Below, piece by piece: positions 1 through 10,274 of a DNA stretch of 64,000 nucleotides. The stretch is from Haematococcus lacustris (Eukaryota; Chlorophyta; Chlorophyceae; Chlamydomonadales; Haematococcaceae), in contig JASKMD010000026.1 in assembly GCA_030144725.1 (NCBI GenBank), positions 8,708,100-8,772,099 on the forward strand. Reading direction: 5' to 3'. A model generated the notes under the pieces. The model saw only the letters and a list, made by a program, of their open reading frames with translations, had not been told where the DNA came from and searched no databases. Position 1 is the stretch's first letter, and every line of letters starts with the position of its first letter. A program made the translations under genes and the position numbers.

Positions 1-567
1 CTGGGCCCAGGCTCTGAGGCTGCTGGCTGTGTGGCGGCCTGGCTGCCGCATGGGGCCTGTGGCAGTTTACAGGGGGGCCAATACCGGGCACCACACAAGG
101 CCCCGCACTAGCTGGTCACGCTGCTGGCTCCAGGCTGGGCGCAGCAGGCGGTGGTCCACCTGCCCAGCTGGGGGCTTCCAGTCTACAGGCCTGGTGGCCC
201 TGCCTTTGTTTAGCTCGCTCTCGCAGGGCTGCTGGCCATTCACTGCTGAGCTGACCCGGCTTGAGCGGAACTCATCCAAAAGCACCACCCTGCCCCGCAG
301 CTGGTTTCTGCCCCTTGGCCTGTCCACCACCTTGCAGCAGGCCCGCAGCACTACACCAACACCACAGCCTCCCCGGGTGCCGATGCCAGCTGCACCAAAG
401 AACACCACCAGCTGCTTGGCACCACCAGCTGCTTGACACCACCACCAGCTGCTTGGCACGCTGGTTGCGCTTCATGGACAACTCCGCCATCTCCTTCTGC
501 AGCTGCAGTCATGCACACAAGGCACACAGGGTAACTGACATGGTGGCACTAGGTTAGGCATGGCCAG
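1..567 (-). pseudogene. Fanzor copy A, partial (runs off left edge)
   Basis: Minus-strand reading from about 459 to 67 encodes the middle of a Fanzor/TnpB-like nuclease: FFGAAGIGT, then LRACCKVVDRPRGRNQ, then VVLLDEFRSSRVSSAVNG, then RGLVWCPVLAPL. It is nearly identical to copy B at 5380-5735 and shares about 80 bp of the preceding intron (480-560). The C-terminal RuvC-III part would lie left of the window. A short imperfect triplication of the GCTGCTTGG-type unit at about 405-460 sits where copy B has a single unit, so the frame upstream of FFGAAG is probably altered. In the Fanzor family this region holds the RuvC-II stretch and the segment where a zinc ribbon normally sits. Homology to copies B and D is certain; that this copy is dead is likely but unproven because its end is missing. 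Confidence 0.75.
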
Positions 568-617
568 CGAAAAAATCGTCCTCAAAATGAGTCGAAAAAA
601 TCGTCCTCAAAATGAGT
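568..617. repeat. 25-bp unit repeated twice
   Basis: Two adjacent identical 25-bp units (568-592 and 593-617), each beginning CGAAAAAATCG, at the right border of Fanzor copy A. No gene is visible from here to about 965. Confidence 0.85.
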
Positions 618-879
618 GAACTTCATTACATCGGTAATAGCTCCACCGCCCGTCTGGTACTCCGCTTATTACTTATCCCCCACCAATGTATCCCATCTTC
701 CGCAAACCCTAAAGCGGGCGGCTGCCCACCACAGCCGAACATCCATCGCAGAACAGCCACATAGCGTTTTAACTCTCTATCCCTTTACATTACGGGAGAA
801 GTAAGAATTTTTATTTTCCCGTAAATATCAGCCATTTTCCAACCCATTCTTACTTGTGTCCGCCCTAGCAGCACTATCT

Positions 880-970
880 GAAACAATCCGCCCTATCTAG
901 CCCAAGCCCCCTATCTAGCCCAAGCCCCCTATCTAGCACAAGCCCCCTATATGAAACAATCCGCCCTATC
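880..970. repeat. Short tandem repeat, about 20 bp unit
   Basis: Units of the form CCCCCTATCTAGCCCAAG occur about three times, bracketed by two copies of GAAACAATCCGCCCTATC. No coding potential. It lies just 3' of the minus-strand gene that ends near 966. Confidence 0.8.
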
Positions 971-1881
971 CTATCAATGCAGCCAGTAGCTTCATCTTTG
1001 CGGCCTTGCTGGCTGCCTCACTAGCCCTGAACTCTTCAAAGCCTTGGGCTATCCCTGGATCAATGGCTCCAGCCGCATGCGCAGCTGGATGCCAAGCGGA
1101 CTGCCAAGTGCAGGGTGCGGGACCCCATGATGCCGTATGTCCCGGGTACCAAACGCCTAGCCAGCTGCCAGGTCCTGGGGTGGGAGGGGGGCCTCCGTAC
1201 GCAGCCGTCGCCGCTGCCGCATGCCCGCTCATAGGCCAGCTGCCAGGTCCTGGGGTGGGTGGTGGGCCTCCGTACGCAGCCGGTGCCGCTGCCGCATGCC
1301 CGCTCATAGGCCAGCTGCCAGGTCCTGGGGTGGGAGGGGGGCCTCCGTACACAGCCGGTGCCGCTGCCGCATGCCCGCTCATAGGCCAGCTGCCAGGTCC
1401 TGGGGTGGGAGGTGGGCCTCTGTACGCAGCCGTACCTCTCCAGCCTTAAAGGCCGCCTTGTCGTGACCATCGACAACCTTCCACATCAAGGCAAAGCGAC
1501 CCTTGAAGTCCATGAGGTCGTCAGGCTGCAGGATGGGAGCCATGTCATTCTCACTGATCTTGACCCGGTGATGTTCACCACGCACAGTACGGGCAAGGGA
1601 AGAGATGCGCTGACGCAAAGAATCTGCGTTGCACTTCCCCCCATCCTTGGACTTGCGGTACCCTGCACAAGGTGCACAATATAGTCGTGTATAACACCTG
1701 GTGCACTAGACAGGCTCTAGGTAGGTTGCAAGGCACCCTGGCAGCCTTGCCTACCTGTTGCAAGGGTGCACAACACCATGCACAGAACCTTGGGATTCTT
1801 CATGTAGCACTCATACAGGTGGCTGCATCGCTCTTCGATAGTGACAGGGCGCTGGCGTAGGAATAGTCGCAACGCAGCCAT
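966..1881 (-). CDS. Hypothetical protein with C-terminal 25-residue repeats
   Basis: Not recognised. A consistent minus-strand model starts at an ATG at 1881-1879 (MAALRLFLRQRPVTIEE). It has an intron whose acceptor lies before a YRKSKDGGKCNADSLRQ exon (about 1660 to 1430), which continues through MAPILQPDDLMDFKGRF and ALMWKVVDGHDKAAFKAGE. It ends in an exon of three and a half 25-residue units rich in Ala, Gly and Pro (SGHAAAAPAAYGGPPPTP), then GFEEFRASEAASKAAK and a stop at 966. The middle is charged and predicted soluble. Such short genes next to mobile sequence are often transposon accessory genes, but nothing here proves that. It may be one gene with the ORF at 1993-2659, upstream on the same strand. 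Confidence 0.4.
1161..1410. repeat. 75-bp minisatellite inside the gene at 966-1881
   Basis: The CCAGCTGCCAGGTCCTGGGG start recurs exactly every 75 bp at 1161, 1236, 1311 and 1386. The period is a multiple of three, so each unit adds 25 residues on the minus strand without changing frame. Confidence 0.92.
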
Positions 1882-1992
1882 AACCTCTTCAGAAGCTACC
1901 CCACACTATCTGCATGGCAATACAAACGAGGATTATATTGTACATGGGGCAAGGCAGGGCGGGGCAAGGCAGGCCTTAGCTAGGTCAGCGGG

Positions 1993-2659
1993 TCACTGAC
2001 CGGCGTATGTGCCGTTATCTAGCACATCCTCAAACATCTGGTAGCTGGTCTTGAGTTGACTCTTGTCTTTGGCTTGGGTCGAGGCGGCTGCCTTGCTTCG
2101 TGTTGCCAAATCAGCGAACTTGGGAGCCTTGATGAATGCCCTTAACACGGCATCCTCTTCTGCATCCTCTCATGCATATCATCCTCTTGTGCATCCTCTC
2201 CTGCATCTAGTACAATGTCAGTCTTGGTAGCGGGGTAAGTCAACGACTAACATGAGACGGTACCGATTACCTGCGGCCTTGCCTGACAGGCGTCCAGATC
2301 TCCTGGTGGGAACGGGTGCTACGTTGCTTGCTGGGACCGGCATTGTGGCTGTTGCGACTGCTGGGACCGGCACTGCGGCTGTTGCGACTGGCGCAATAGG
2401 AGGTGTCTCCTTGCTCGGAGCTTCCTCTGCATCGCAACATCGTAACACCGTAACCGCCAGGAGTCAAACAGTCAACGCTAGTCAACAGTCTGGTTAGGGA
2501 CTCACCATTGATCCTAGCTGCCGCTAGACGTGCAGTAGCGATGTCAATGGGTGGTAGCAGGTTAAATTGTCCGATGGACATATCATCGCCGAAGTCCTCA
2601 TCAATCTCGCAGTCTTCCTCTTCGACCTCGCAGTCCGATGTTATGACGCTGTTTGGCAT
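1993..2659 (-). CDS. Hypothetical acidic/basic protein, three exons
   Basis: Not recognised. Exon 1 starts at ATG 2659-2657 and encodes a very acidic stretch (CEVEEEDCEIDEDFGDD), then IDIATARLAAARING, ending at a GTGAGT donor near 2504. Exon 2 begins after a GATGCAG acceptor, encodes Pro/Ala/Val-rich sequence and TRRSGRLSGKAAG, and ends at a GTAATC donor near 2273. Exon 3 encodes LRAFIKAPKFADLATRSK, then SYQMFEDVLDNGTYAGQ and a TGA at 1995-1993. The model hangs together by splice phase only. Function unknown. Confidence 0.4.
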
Positions 2660-2977
2660 AGCGGTAGTTTGTGTGCGTGGAAGGATGCTGGACTGTTTTA
2701 GGGGATGTGACCCCAGTGACATTCAACCGCGACTTGCACGGCTTGCAGCTGGTCCGGAGAGGTTGCGCTGCTCGCCACAACTATGAGCAGGGTGTGTGCG
2801 AGGCTGTAGGATGCCGCAAATTTTACTGAGAAAGTGCGTCAACCGCTGCCTATCCGCGATTTTTACTGATAAAGTGCAGGGTGCGGCGACAGAGTTGCGC
2901 GTTGTACACGCGTTGATGCTGCTGGCTTATAACTTACACGTAGTAGCCTCGAGCCACCCGTAATGTAAAGGGATACT

Positions 2978-3134
2978 GTATAATGTCTCGGCCCGCGCTG
3001 TTCACGTTCAAATAACGACCTCGGCCTCGTCTCAAGCTGCGTAAACGACTCGGCTACGCCTCGTCGTTTACTGCAACTTTCGACGAGGTCTCGGTCATTA
3101 TTTTCCCGTATCAGCTTGGCCTCTGACATTATAC
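2978..3134. mobile_element. 157-bp palindromic MITE
   Basis: The ends are inverted (GTATAATGTC at 2978, GACATTATAC ending at 3134) and most of the interior is an imperfect palindrome: AACGACCTCGG matches CGAGGTCTCGGTCATT in reverse, and the centre holds GTAAACGA..TCGTTTAC. No ORF of note. A small non-autonomous DNA element is the best reading. The target-site duplication is unclear. Confidence 0.65.
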
Positions 3135-3462
3135 TATACGTAACAACAAGTGCCGATGACGAAGGCGTTGAGGTCAGTAAGCGCAGCATGTCCGTCAACG
3201 CAGCATGTCAACAACGCGATGCGATGGGTATGTTTGGGTGCAGAGCGTAGCAAGCGATGATGATGCGGACTTGGAAAAGAATGGACCTGCCAAAGTTGGT
3301 ATACAGCAAGATGCCCAGGTTGTGAAGAGCTCCCAATAGGATCTTGTCCATGCAGAGCAAGGTGAAGAAAGGCAGCAGTGATGGAGCTTGGGTCAGCAAG
3401 CAGAAGTATGGCATCACTGACAGCATGCGCAAGGACCGTGTCAGCTGCCGGTTTTGCCTCCA

Positions 3463-3930
3463 CCCTCAGTCGATGCAGCCTCCGTCAAGCACTCTAACGC
3501 AGTGCCAACCTGTCCAGCACCTGTCCAGCACCTGTCCAGCACCTGTCTCACATGCATGCTGACCCACAAGGGCTGGGGTGTGGGGCTATATGGGATATAT
3601 TGCATCCAGGTCCTACAAGGGAGTATGATGTTATTGTATAGAATTGAATTGCGATTTTCGCGAACTCTTTTGGTTTTCATTTAGTAAACAATTAATCGAT
3701 TATTGAATATTAAAAGTAATAAAAAACTCTTGTTTTGATGTTTTTTATCACACTGAGTAATACGTCTTTGGCGAATCGCCCAGCACTGTCCAGTACCCAC
3801 ACAAAGACAGAATGATAGAACCCCTCATTAGGGGTGGTGTTTTGTTTGCATGGATTGCATCTCCGACACAAACTGCATGACGCCTTCCACCTCCATGGTT
3901 ACCAGGTCCCTGTGACAGGGATGGGAAGTG

Positions 3931-3962
<32 letters not shown>

Positions 3963-3995
3963 ACTGCGGCGGTGGCGGCGGCGGCGGCGGCTGGG
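3463..3995. other. Non-coding stretch with CTG/GGC microsatellites
   Basis: Contains triple CCTGTCCAGCA units (about 3507-3545), an AT-rich patch at about 3640-3760, a (CTG)n run at about 3929-3957 and a GGCGGT/GGCGGC run at about 3966-3992. No gene seen. Confidence 0.6.
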
Positions 3996-4032
3996 CCTAG
4001 GGTGGTCAAGTTATCAGTCGCTTGTAGCCCAG

Positions 4033-4123
4033 CTCCCACTAAAAATGGAACCAGCATTGTACTGGGCAGCTCCACTCACAGATAACAAAGGGTACCCAAT
4101 GCTGGTTCCATTCTTAGTGGGAG
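4033..4123. repeat. Hairpin with 27-bp arms upstream of Fanzor B
   Basis: Arms 4033-4059 and 4097-4123 are reverse complements with one mismatch and are separated by a 37-bp loop. The hairpin lies about 125 bp before the first recognisable Fanzor B codons. It could be the element's left end or an independent MITE. Confidence 0.7.
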
Positions 4124-4248
4124 ACTTAGTGGGAGGGTAGCAAGGGCCTTTTGGAAGTGCCCATAGGAAGTGCTCTTTGGAGGCTTCCCCTTTGGAGGTG
4201 CGAGAGTGAGTGACATCGCCTCCTGGGTAAAAGTAGGTACGCGCAGAT

Positions 4249-6144
4249 TTGAGAAGGTATGAGCCTAGTGGCGCGACGCCTCCGAGGAAGCTGCCTAGTA
4301 CAATGCGTAGCAAGAGGCGTGGGGTTGGTCCCAGGGTCCTGACCTGCCCGCACCCCTTCACCCTCACCCCCATGGCCAGTGTGGGGGTGCACTTCATCAA
4401 GATGGACAGCAGGGTGCTCCACGGGGTGTGCCAGCAGCTGGGGCTCACGAGGGAGACAGCGGATGTGTTCACCGCAGAGCCAGCCCGTAGCCAGCATTGG
4501 GACAGGTGGTTCAGCACGGGGAAGCTGGCCAACCAGGGTTTCAGTTTGAGCGGACGGTAGAGACAGGTGGTGTTAGTGTGTGTGTGTGTGCACTACACCC
4601 GCCCACTCCCAAACCCTCCTGCCCCACCCTCAGCAGCAGGCCCCTCCAGCAGCAACAACAGCCCTGCAGCAGCCCCAGGTGCAGCAGCAGTAGCGGCCCA
4701 TGTGTTGGGATTGCCCCGCATTGGCAAGGGCCTCGCCGAAACACGACAATTTGTGTTTGACCAGGCCACCCAGATTGGGGTAGGCATCGACCCTGGCGTC
4801 ACCCAGGCAGTCAGTGCAGCCTCAGGGGTGTGGGATCCGACGACAGGCCAGCTGCTGGCAGACCAGCTGGCCCGGTGAAAGCTGACCAAGGGCCAAGTCA
4901 AGCATGCCAGCGGGCTGAACAATGCCCGCCGTGACACTGAGCGGTGGCTGGCTCCAATCAAGCCCCACCTCCAGCTCCAGCTCAGATGGCACCTTCCTGG
5001 TGGCCAACCTGAAGCACATCACTTTCACCCTGGCCACCTGGGATGCGGTGTGGGAGGTGTACCTGGACCCCAAGTGGGCATGGCATCGGCTGAGGCTGTA
5101 CGAGGCCCAGGACAGGGCGCTGGAGCAGTTCTTAAAGAAGATGAGGGTGGGTGGGTGGGAAGGTTAGGTACACAGATAAGCACCTAAGTTGAAACAGTTT
5201 GACACGGGGGATGGCATAACTCACCGCTTGCTTGGAGAGGTGGTGGGATGGCAAGAAGTGAAAGAGTAGTTGACTGTGCCATGCCTAACCTAGTGCCACC
5301 ATGTCAGTTACCCTGTGTGCCTTGTGTGCATGGCTGCAGCTGGAGGAGGACATGGCTGAGGTGTCCATTGAGCGTCATGGGCGTGCCAAGCAGTTGGTGT
5401 TCTTTGGCGCAGCTGGCATTGGCACTGGGGGTGGGTGGGGTGCTGATGCGGTGCTGCGGGCCTGCTGCAAGGTGGTGGACAGGCCAAGGGGCAGAAACCA
5501 GCTGCGGGGCAGGGTGGTGCTTTTGGATGAGTTCCGCTCAAGCCGGGTCAGCTCAGCAGTGAATGGCCAGCAGCCCTGCGAGAGCGAGCTAAACAAAGGC
5601 AGGGCCACCAGGCCTGTAGACTGGAAGCCCCCAGCTGGGCAGGTGGACCACCGCCTGCTGCGCCCAGCCTGGAGCCAGCAGCGTGACCAGCTAGTGCGGG
5701 GCCTTGTGTGGTGCCCGGTATTGGCCCCCCTGTAAACTGCCACAGGCCCCATGCGGCAGCCAGGCCGCCACACAGCCAGCAGCCTCAGAGCCTGGGCCCA
5801 GCAGTCCCCTGCCAGCCAAGCGCAGCAAGCGCACCAAGGCTGAGCAGGCAGCTGAGCCCACCCAGCCTACCAAGGACAGGGGCAAAGGCAAAGGCAAGGC
5901 TGCCTAGGCAAAGCCAGCACCACAGCCAGGCAGGCGGCTGGACAGGGACTGCAATGCTGCACTGACCATGCAACGCATTGGGGAGAGCAGGTGGCGCCCG
6001 CTGGGGCTGTGCTGGTGTCCAGACCTGCCAGCTCTGCCAGCCAAGGGCGAGGAGTACCCAGGCCTGGGCTACAAGCGGCTGCGAGACCGTCTGCCCAAGG
6101 CCCAGCAGCATCAGCAGCAGCAGCAGCCCGTTGCGGCACAGTAG
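4249..6144 (+). pseudogene. Fanzor copy B, near full length, broken
   Basis: The most complete Fanzor (TnpB-like RNA-guided nuclease) copy. In order: an N-terminal region from about 4360 (HFIKMDSRVLHG, FTAEPARSQHWDRWF); after a frame change, FERTVETGGVSV, matching the family's TDGVS block (about 4530-4590); RuvC-I IGVGIDPGVTQAV with its Asp at 4789-4791; LTKGQVKHASGLNNARRD; YEAQDRALEQFLKKM; an intron; FFGAAGIGTGG; LLDEFRSSRVSS; RuvC-III RLDRDCNAAL (about 5936-5965); then GESRWRPLG, YPGLGYKRLRD and a stop at 6142-6144. Breaks: a shift near 4555, an in-frame TGA at 4876, TAA at 5733 with a frame change, and TAG at 5905. Introns explain some frame changes but not all of these stops. Certain as to family, nearly certain to be non-functional. 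Confidence 0.9.
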
Positions 6145-6350
6145 TGTGAGTTGTTGCCAGCTTACAATTAGCGCATGTTTGTCATGCCAACTCTAGACTA
6201 TAGTGCTGTTACAGGGTCAGGCAATGGTGTAGGTGGTAGGCGACCATGCCCATGTGCGTGCCATGTTCATGCCATGTGCATGCCATGTGCATGCCATGTG
6301 CATAGGGAACACCACACAGATAACACCGTATGCAGTGGTCCACGCTTAGT
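6145..6350 (+). repeat. 3' tail of Fanzor copy B
   Basis: Matches the reverse complement of the tails of copies C, D and E: TTTGTCATGCCAACTCTA, then a GGGTCAGGCA-type block, then GTAGGTGGTAGGCG. It then diverges through CATGTGCATGC repeats (6262-6302) to a CACACAGATAACACC block. The equivalent stretch of other copies holds the terminal hairpin. In known OMEGA systems the guide RNA comes from the region 3' of the nuclease gene, so this is where such an RNA would be sought. Confidence 0.7.
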
Positions 6351-6481
6351 AGTCGCATGTGAGTAAGATTGGGTTGGGGTAGTGAATCCCGTATTGGTGC
6401 CGGATGCTTGCTGCATGCAAACAGATAACACAGCCCCTGCCCATGATAGTAGGGGAAGAATGTGCTGAGTGGTTCACGTCT

Positions 6482-6605
6482 CCTTGATAGAACTCCTTGA
6501 TAGAACTCCTTGATAGTGAAGAACGCCGTTGTAATCCTCAACGGCTCATTGCCCCTGGCAGCCAAGACGTCTGCGACATTGCCAGCGCGGCACGGTTTAT
6601 AGATA
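6482..6605 (+). pseudogene. Partial duplicate of the signal-peptide exon of the gene at 7631
   Basis: About 90 bp nearly identical to 7701-7790 (GTGAAGAACGCCGTTGTAAT onward, encoding the NG(S/L)(S/L)PLAAKTSATLP stretch), preceded by AACTCCTTGATAG repeated about three times. No start codon or downstream exons. From here to 7630 no gene is seen. Confidence 0.75.
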
Positions 6606-7630
6606 GTTTTCCTTTGTATCGTCGTGGATTCAAGCCTATGACTTCTCACCCATTACCAAATGAGCACCCACTGCACGATCAGGCGGGAAGAGCTGTTGCT
6701 TACATAAAAGCATGTGTTTCTTGCCAACAGCTATCGCCCCACCTGTGAAAGTGGGTGGGCAGGAATTCAGGTTCTGGCGTGACGGACGTTTCTGCATTCC
6801 AGACAAAACAGCCCCCAATTGTAAGGGTACGTGCTGGTCAGGGGCAGGTGCATCATTGCCTACTGTGGTGAGCTGAAGCCATTACTTTAATGCACTAGGT
6901 CCAAAGCACAAGAGCCAGGCCAGGCCAGAACCAGGGATGGCAGCCCCATGCAGGGCAGGTGTATCCGCAAGGGGGCTGGGTTACGTGGGCTGCAAGATTT
7001 AGCTTTTGAGGGCCATGAGCAGCAGCCTGCAGCACAGTACTGTTGACGCTGTGGTGCGCTATATCAGGTTATGTTTTCTGGAAGGCTGTTGTAACTAAGC
7101 ATCCACCCTGCCCGCTGCAACCTAGCCCATCATGCAAACACAGCCATGTGCAAACCCTACTCACACAGGCATGGTCTCACATGATCATGTACACCCCATC
7201 TACAGGCCTTGTGATGTTGAGCAACAACATTGTACTGTGTGCCCTTGCACCCCATGAGCCTGCCTGCATGCTGCAGCCACCGTGGATGCTTGTGAGTATC
7301 CAGGATGGGCGACTGGCCATCCGTCCAAGGCTCGCGTCACATGCGGCTTGCACACACGCGGCGCTTGCATGTCGGCACCCACAACCTGCTTGGACGCGAT
7401 GACCTCGTTCTGTGGCGAGTAGCATACACTGTGGCCTGCTTGATTCCGAGGCTGTGCAGATGCCCGGCTAGCAAGCGTGTGACCAGGCATCACTCGTCCG
7501 AGGTCAGAGTACTCTGCGCCTGCGGGCTAAGATCAGGGCATTCGATACAAACCACCGCAGCACTCACCCCATAACCAAACTACTCTCCGACCTTCTTCCC
7601 TTCTTCAACACGCGACCTGCCGCAGCAGCC

Positions 7631-10274
7631 ATGTCTTCCCTGCTTGCCTCGCTGACATTGGCACTTGCGATCTGTTGCGCGTCCGGGCAGCCGACCAAGA
7701 ACTCCTTGATAGTGAAGAACGGCGTTGTAATCCTCAACGGCTCATCGCCCCTGGCAGCCAAGACGTCTGCGACATTGCCTGCAAACGGCACGGTGCGGCT
7801 TCTCCCACCGTCGCGATGCCTTGCCGACAGCCAGCCGCCCGGGAGCACCCACCGCAGCGCGGCTGCCCATCATCTTATTGCTGCAGGCAACCGTGTCCTG
7901 GGACCAGGCGCCGAGCTGTATCACATACGGAAAGGCCAACGTCAAGGAGGACAGCTTTGGGCATTCCTGGGCCTGGGACACAGCCCTGAACCGCAGCTGC
8001 GCTGTGCGCAGCAACTCCACCATGAGGTCTACTGATTTCCAAGCTGCACCATTGTGCAAGGCAGCACCAACCGCAGAGAGTGCAAAGGCAGACGTCTTGG
8101 GGAACCTATGGTGAGTGCACATTGCTCTTGTCAAGGCTCTCACAAACAGCACATGGCAAGCAATGCATGCCATGATAGCATACAAGTATGGCTGGCTATG
8201 CCTGGCTGTCATTGCAGTCAGGGACCTCAATGCTCACCCCAGTGATCAGGCTGGCAACTAGAATGCACCAACGTGCAGTTGATTGGCTCCTTGCTGCCAT
8301 CACCACTTCACGTGATGTGATGCATCTGAAGCTTCCAGCTCTCTATTCAAGTGCACTTTATCCTGCTGGTGCATGCAGGGGTTGGGAAAACAATGCGTCG
8401 TGTGCCTTCCGTGATGCCAGTGGCATGCCCCTGCTCCTACAAACCACTGTCACGAAGATCAACCGCAGGCTGCTTCAGACAGCTACTGCAGTGGCTTCTG
8501 CTGTTGCCAGCTCCTCTGGCTCCCCTTCCCTTGCAACGGCCAAGTCAGTGTCAGCGGCTCACAGCAACGGTGCCAATGCTGTGTCCAACGCCACAGCGGT
8601 GGCTACCAATGGCACGGCTGTATCTAATGCTGCCAGCCTGGCATCCGCCGCTCCCAACTCGTCCGCCACTGCACACACCAACTCCATCTCCCTGGTAGGT
8701 TCCCGAACCCACTGTACTGCTGCCAAGACATGCTGTTCGCCGGGTTGCAGTATCCTACTGGCATCCACTCCAGCGCATGCCAGCCGCCCTTCAACTCTGC
8801 GGCAGCTATTGGCTGCTGTCTCAACTACTACACGGGTGGTGTGTTGGCTGGCAATACAGGCAACACAAGGAGGCATCGCAAATGCAACAATGGGGACCAT
8901 TGCCCGGTCAGAAGAGGGAAGGAATGTGTATGTTGACAAGACAACCATCGCTGTGGATGGCAACACTAGCACCTATGTCAAGAGGACATCCCTCCCTATC
9001 CTTTTCACATCCTCCAACTCCTCTGCGGTGTCAGCCAGCCAAGCAACTTCCTTTGAGTCTGCCCCCGCTTGCTCTGGCGCCATCACACCCACCTCATCAC
9101 AGGCTGATGCCAGTGGCCGCTTGTGGTGAGACTCTGCAGCCCCATGTCCCTCACTAGGGCCTCCATTTTAGCCGGAACTAGCAGCCACTAGCAGCCACTA
9201 ACTAGCTCCGGCTAAAATAGTGTTATTGGGCTGTGTGGAGTAAACCCAGTGCACTAATGGCACATGAGCCGCCTACCACCTACATGATTGCCTGACCCGT
9301 TAGGGCTATGCAGTAGAGTTGGCATGACAAAACATGCACTAATTGTAAGCTGATGACAGCTCAGATGGGGGGGCACACACTACTGTGCCGCAGCGGGCTG
9401 CTGCTGCTGCTCCTGGGCCTTGGGGGGCTTGTCTCGCAGCCGCTTGTACCCCAAGCCAGGGTACTCCTTGCCCTTGGCTGGCAGAGCTCCCTGGTCTGGC
9501 CAGAAGCACAGCTCCAGTGGCCGCCACCTGCTCTCCCCAATGCGCTGCATGTTCAGAGCTGCATTGCAGTCCCTGTCCAGCCACCTGCCTGGCTGTGGTG
9601 CTGGCTTGGCTTTGGCAGCCTTGCCCTTGCCCTTGGTAGCCAATCCTGTCAACCCCAGCTGTCAGCCACCTAGCCCTGGTGAGACTCTGCAGCCCATGCT
9701 CCTTACATGCTCGCTGGCCACAGTTTGCCCTGCTACCCAGTCATGTACGCGCATGGTGCTCAGCAGCAAGCCAACCAAGCCCCAGCGCAACAGTGTAAGG
9801 TTGCTCACTGATCATGCTCTGTGCCCAACCTCACAGGGGCTTTGGGAATGGACGGTCCTGTGCGTTCAAGCCGCTGGTCTCCAATGGCAGTGCTGCGACA
9901 GCTGCTGGCATGAGCCCAGCAAGCAGTGCGGGAGTCTCATGGGGTTCAGCCCCGGCCTGCCCCCACGCCGCCACAGACTCAAACTACCAGCCAGACTCGC
10001 TGGGTGGGTGTAGGCATGGTACTGCTCCAAACCCTTGAAGACAGGTGTTGACATCCCATCCACCTGGCTTGTCTGCTTGGTCCTGCTTGATGCAGGCCGG
10101 AAGTGGGGGTGGAATGGCAGCTCCTCCTGCAAGTATGTGGACGCCAATGGAAATGCTCTCACTGCTTCTCAACTAGGCGGCGGTGCAGCTGCTACTGCTG
10201 GCACAGCTCCCCTGTCCCCATCTCCGTCATCGTCTCCCTCCACCGCCACAGCCTCGTCCCTTGCTGTTGCATAG
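7631..10274 (+). CDS. Secreted protein with four Trp/Cys-rich modules
   Basis: Five exons fit in phase: 7631-7792, 7887-8110, 8379-9125, 9837-10003 and 10096-10274. Exon 1 encodes a clear signal peptide (MSSLLASLTLALAICCASG). The joined protein has four copies of a module with consensus D-x-x-G-x-x-W-(G/A)-(W/F)-x(3-5)-S-C-(A/K)-(F/V/Y): DSFGHSWAWDTALNRSCAV, DVLGNLWGWENNASCAF, DASGRLWGFGNGRSCAF and DSLGRKWGWNGSSSCKY. Three of the four modules are built by splicing within or next to the module, which strongly supports the exon ends. Linkers are rich in Ser, Thr, Ala and Asn-X-Ser/Thr sites, as in algal cell-wall or extracellular-matrix proteins. Part of exon 3 (8695-8870) could instead be an intron. 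I do not recognise a named domain; a role in the wall or in glycan binding is a guess. Confidence 0.7.
9147..9676 (-). mobile_element. Fanzor copy C, 5'-truncated, inside an intron
   Basis: The minus strand encodes only the Fanzor C-terminus: GRWLDRDCNAALNMQRIG (RuvC-III Asp plus Asn), SRWRPLELCFWPDQGA, EYPGLGYKRLRDKPPKAQ and a polyGln end with a stop near 9380, followed by the common 3' tail down to about 9147. The body lies inside intron 3 (9126-9836) of the secreted-protein gene. It is flanked by 22-23 bp direct repeats (9124-9146 and 9677-9698; core GGTGAGACTCTGCAGCCC), one of which is the intron's own splice donor. The copy ends abruptly at the Lys/Ala linker, so it is 5'-truncated. Confidence 0.85.

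Noticed and set aside
880..970. Possible CRISPR-like array
   Set aside because: Short units with no variable spacers of constant length; eukaryotic context; simple tandem repeat.
1006..1466. Plus-strand ORFs over the 75-bp repeat
   Set aside because: Shadow frames of a repeat with a period divisible by three; the minus strand fits a spliced gene with consistent splice phase.
3834..4140. Poly-Ala / poly-Leu ORFs
   Set aside because: Products of the CTG and GGC microsatellites; no conserved flanks.
9353..10013. Long plus-strand ORFs opposite Fanzor copies C, D and E (for example the same Leu/Ala/Trp-rich protein at 9353, 40107 and 46361)
   Set aside because: They recur at each copy only because they are antisense to the conserved Fanzor C-terminus, whose own strand carries the RuvC-III motif.
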